A stretch of DNA of 7,442 nucleotides. Source: Candidatus Omnitrophota bacterium (GTDB lineage Bacteria > Omnitrophota > Gorgyraeia > JAGLLT01). Where the stretch lies: positions 1-7,442 of the forward strand of contig DAOVNW010000045.1 in NCBI GenBank assembly GCA_030630095.1, given 5' to 3'. The position numbers were made by a program, and so were the translations under genes. Position 1 is the first letter of the stretch. Each line of letters opens with the position of its first letter. The notes below the pieces were generated by a model. It was not told the origin of the DNA. It was given only the letters and a program-made list of their open reading frames with translations, and ran no database searches. Below are positions 5,161 through 7,442 of the stretch, one piece after another.

Positions 5161-7281
5161 ATGGTAGACAAAAAAAAGCCCGTCCTTTTTATAATATCAG
5201 GATTTATTTTTGTTTTTTTGCTCTTTGATATTGTCCATAGTGAAATATATGACGAGAATATGCCGGTTGATTGTGAGGGCGACAGAATAGAGTACTCTGA
5301 AGGTTCCCGCGAGGTGAAGGTTTTGGGCAACGTTGTTATTAAGCATAAAGATGTCAGGATTACCGCTGACAAGGTGATAGTATATCCTGAAAGCAAAGAC
5401 GTTTACGCGGCGGGCAGGGTTTTTTTGTATAAAAAAGATGAGGTATTTAGCGCGGATAAAATTTATTATAACCTCGAGACCAAAAAAGGGACCCTTATCC
5501 ATGGAGATTTTCATAGTGGAAAAATATTCGGAGAAGCCGCTACGATAGAAAAGCTTTCGGATAAGGAGCTTTTGGCTATAAAAGGATATTTTACAACCTG
5601 CGAATTTGAAGTCCCGCACTATAGAATTGAGACCAAGAAGATTAGAATTTACTTAAATGAAAGAGTAACAGCTAAAAACGTAGTTTTTTATGTAGGCAGC
5701 ATTCCGGTTATGTATTTTCCTTATTATTCGCATTCCCTGAAAGAAAACAAGCCTAAGGTTCAAATTATTCCCGGCAAAGATAAAGAGTGGGGGTACTTTT
5801 TGCTGACCGCCTGGAGGTATTATTTTGATGAGCGGCTTAAAGGCTGGGTGCGTGTTGACTGGCGGGAAAAATTAGGTTTTGGCGGGGGGGTGGATGTTGA
5901 GTACAACGCCGAAAAGTTCGGACAGGGTTTACTGAAGACCTATTATACTCAGGAAAGAAGCCGGCATCTTAAAGAATATGAGCCTGCCGAGCATGACAAG
6001 TATAGGGTGAGCTTGGAGCACAATTTAACTATCGATAAGGACACAAAAGCCTATTTGGAGTTACACAAATATAGCGACCAGACCTTTATAAAGGACTATT
6101 TCTATAGGGACTATGTACTGAATCCTCTACCCACCTCATATATATTAGCAACGAGAAAAAAAGCGCATTACTCCTTGAGTTTTCTGATGCGCAAACGCGT
6201 CAACCATTTTAGAAACATAACCGAAACACTACCCGAGATAAAGTATAATATAAATAATTATAAATTAGGTAAAACCAGGTTTTATTATACTTCAGAATAC
6301 AGATTTAATAACTTCAATAAAAAGGAAGCCTTTACCGGGAATGATACGGACACCGTCAGGTTTCATACTGACAACAGGTTCAGCTATCCTACGAGATTGA
6401 TCGGCTGTTTTGATTGGCTGGAATTTACTCCGTATATAGGGCACATTGAAACCTTTTATACCAAAGACGGGAGCGGCAATGACAACAACTTTTTTAGAGG
6501 ACAGTGGTATTCGGGCTATAATCTGACAACCAAAGTGTTCAGGATATTTGACGTGGAGACTGACTTTCTCGGGATTAAGATAAATAAGCTAAGACACCTG
6601 ATTTCACCTTCTATCAGCTATACTTACGCTCATGAGCCTACCAGTATTTTTAGCAAGATGGGGCAGTTTGACGGGATAGATACGTACACAAAGGCGAAAT
6701 ATTATACATTCGCGCTGGAAAATAAACTGCAGACTAAGTGGCATGAAGAAGGTACTTTTGATAAGGAAGATATTGATTTATTAAGTTTGAGGTCAAGTGT
6801 AAATTTTTATCCTCAGATAGAAGGTCATCAGTTTTCAAATATTACTAACAGGTTGATGTTGCAGCCGAGGAGATGGCTGGAGTTTATCTTTGATGCTAAC
6901 TATAATCCCTATTCGCAGGATTTTGAGATTTTTAACGCGAGGGCAAAAGCTGAAAAAAGCAAATGGATGCTGGAAGTTGGTTCAAGGTATACTCAGGTGT
7001 CACAGTATCACGAAGGCACCCTGAAGGCAACTTATACCATAAGTCCCAAATGGACAGTTGGCATCTATGAGAGGTATGACTTTCAAAAGAAAGATTTAGC
7101 GGAACAGGAATACGCGCTTATAAGAGACCTTCATTGCTGGACAGCAGAGATAATCTGGAATGTGCAGGACGCGGAAACCATTTGGCTGGTATTTAGGCCC
7201 AAGGCATTTCCTGATTTTCCGATTGAATGGGTGAACTCTTATCACGCGCCTAAAATTGGTTCGCAATCAGCGGAGGATTAA
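5161..7281 (+). CDS. lptD: LPS-assembly outer-membrane protein LptD (OstA/Imp family)
   Basis: This 706-residue protein is the predicted outer-membrane translocon that places lipopolysaccharide in the outer leaflet. A signal peptide is clear: KKK at 4-6, a hydrophobic core at 8-25 and likely cleavage after VHS (25-27). Residues about 35-140 form an LptA/OstA-like repeat domain (VDCEGDRIEYSEG, VLGNVVIKHKDVRITADKV, AAGRVFLYKKDEVFSADKI). Next comes the typical LptD junction: FTTCEFEVPHYRIE (144-157), then VGSIPVMYFPYYS (178-190). From about 205 on, the sequence alternates aromatic and polar residues as in a large beta-barrel. It includes the family-like RHLISPSISYTYA (478-490) and RDLHCWTAE (655-663). 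It is somewhat shorter than the roughly 780-residue E. coli protein. It has four cysteines (38, 147, 416, 659) but no adjacent Cys pair. No good ribosome site precedes the ATG, so re-initiation from the transaldolase stop is likely. An LptE partner is not in the window. Confidence 0.85.
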   Translation: MVDKKKPVLFIISGFIFVFLLFDIVHSEIYDENMPVDCEGDRIEYSEGSREVKVLGNVVIKHKDVRITADKVIVYPESKDVYAAGRVFLYKKDEVFSADKIYYNLETKKGTLIHGDFHSGKIFGEAATIEKLSDKELLAIKGYFTTCEFEVPHYRIETKKIRIYLNERVTAKNVVFYVGSIPVMYFPYYSHSLKENKPKVQIIPGKDKEWGYFLLTAWRYYFDERLKGWVRVDWREKLGFGGGVDVEYNAEKFGQGLLKTYYTQERSRHLKEYEPAEHDKYRVSLEHNLTIDKDTKAYLELHKYSDQTFIKDYFYRDYVLNPLPTSYILATRKKAHYSLSFLMRKRVNHFRNITETLPEIKYNINNYKLGKTRFYYTSEYRFNNFNKKEAFTGNDTDTVRFHTDNRFSYPTRLIGCFDWLEFTPYIGHIETFYTKDGSGNDNNFFRGQWYSGYNLTTKVFRIFDVETDFLGIKINKLRHLISPSISYTYAHEPTSIFSKMGQFDGIDTYTKAKYYTFALENKLQTKWHEEGTFDKEDIDLLSLRSSVNFYPQIEGHQFSNITNRLMLQPRRWLEFIFDANYNPYSQDFEIFNARAKAEKSKWMLEVGSRYTQVSQYHEGTLKATYTISPKWTVGIYERYDFQKKDLAEQEYALIRDLHCWTAEIIWNVQDAETIWLVFRPKAFPDFPIEWVNSYHAPKIGSQSAED
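7272..7276 (+). promoter_or_regulatory. Ribosome binding site for the UDP-glucose dehydrogenase gene
   Basis: GGAGG lies inside the last codons of the lptD-type gene, 4 nt before the ATG at 7281. It supports that start over the in-frame GTG immediately after it, and shows that the gene is translated from the same transcript. Confidence 0.8.
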
Positions 7282-7442
7282 TGGTGAAAAAGGTATGTGT
7301 AGTAGGATCGGGTTACGTAGGTTTGGTTACGGGCAGCTGCCTGGCGGATTTAGGTAATATTGTTATCTGTGTTGATAACGATAAAGAAAAGATAGAGATG
7401 TTAAAAGAGTTTAAGATGCCTATATATGAGCCGGGATTAGAA
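7281..7442 (+). CDS. ugd: UDP-glucose 6-dehydrogenase, N-terminal part
   Basis: The first 54 residues of a gene cut by the right window edge. UDP-glucose 6-dehydrogenase oxidises UDP-glucose to UDP-glucuronate with two NAD+, supplying acidic sugars for capsule, exopolysaccharide or LPS. The Rossmann motif is complete: VCVVGSGYVGLVTG with G9, G11 and G14, followed by the acidic residue D32 (VICVDND) that holds the NAD ribose. KIEMLKEFKMPIYEPGLE (37-54) is the conserved segment of UDP-glucose and UDP-ManNAc dehydrogenases. The PIYEPGL form favours UDP-glucose dehydrogenase, though other UDP-sugar dehydrogenases share the N-terminal fold. The ATG overlaps the preceding stop codon by one base (TAATG), with GGAGG upstream, indicating tight coupling to the lptD-type gene. 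The catalytic cysteine lies outside the window. Confidence 0.88.
   Translation, partial: MVKKVCVVGSGYVGLVTGSCLADLGNIVICVDNDKEKIEMLKEFKMPIYEPGLE

Noticed and set aside
5170..5177. A run of eight A just after the lptD start codon, a possible slippage or phase-variation tract
   Set aside because: It encodes the lysines of the signal peptide n-region (KKK), A runs are common in this AT-rich sequence, and the frame is intact. No second sign of phase variation is seen.
5067..5619. Reverse-strand open frames of 109 and 140 codons across the start of lptD
   Set aside because: They lie opposite well-supported transaldolase and lptD coding sequence, have no recognisable domain, and are typical antisense shadows.
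5884..5890. A run of seven G inside lptD, a possible phase-variable tract
   Set aside because: The reading frame stays open across it and the residues (GGGV) fit a loop. One short tract in one sequence is not evidence of switching.

Overview
The window looks like a stretch of chromosome from a diderm (Gram-negative-type) bacterium. All seven genes are on the + strand and closely packed, and base composition is moderately AT-rich by eye. The outer-membrane LPS-assembly protein (LptD family) is the clearest sign of a diderm envelope. The divergence of the proteins and the gene order suggest an uncultured lineage, perhaps Omnitrophota or a similar group, but that placement is a weak guess.

Layout. 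Positions 1-482 hold the C-terminal end of a MalK/UgpC-type sugar ABC transporter ATPase, followed by a hairpin terminator (509-542). Positions 570-3376 hold two consecutive membrane-anchored diguanylate cyclases (TM-GAF-GGDEF) that overlap by 13 nt. The first lacks the product-inhibition I-site and the second keeps it. A ROK-family sugar kinase with an intact zinc motif follows (3408-4379). A 99-nt gap (4380-4478) carries a good sigma70-like promoter with an extended -10, and an 18-nt near-palindrome overlaps its -35 and spacer. This promoter would drive a small transaldolase (4479-5153), an LptD-type outer-membrane protein (5161-7281) and the beginning of a UDP-glucose 6-dehydrogenase (7281 to the window edge). 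The last three genes are separated by 7 nt and by a 1-nt TAATG overlap.

How the genes may work together (inference). The ABC ATPase and ROK kinase belong to carbohydrate uptake and phosphorylation. The transaldolase rearranges sugar phosphates in the pentose phosphate pathway. UDP-glucose dehydrogenase makes UDP-glucuronate for surface polysaccharide, and LptD inserts LPS into the outer membrane. The downstream three-gene unit therefore reads as a carbon-to-envelope cluster. The cyclase pair adds a c-di-GMP signalling unit upstream of it. I found no tRNA, rRNA, CRISPR array or mobile element. I see no strong case for a wholly new system. The best leads are the unequal cyclase pair and the palindrome-promoter in front of the transaldolase-lptD-ugd unit.
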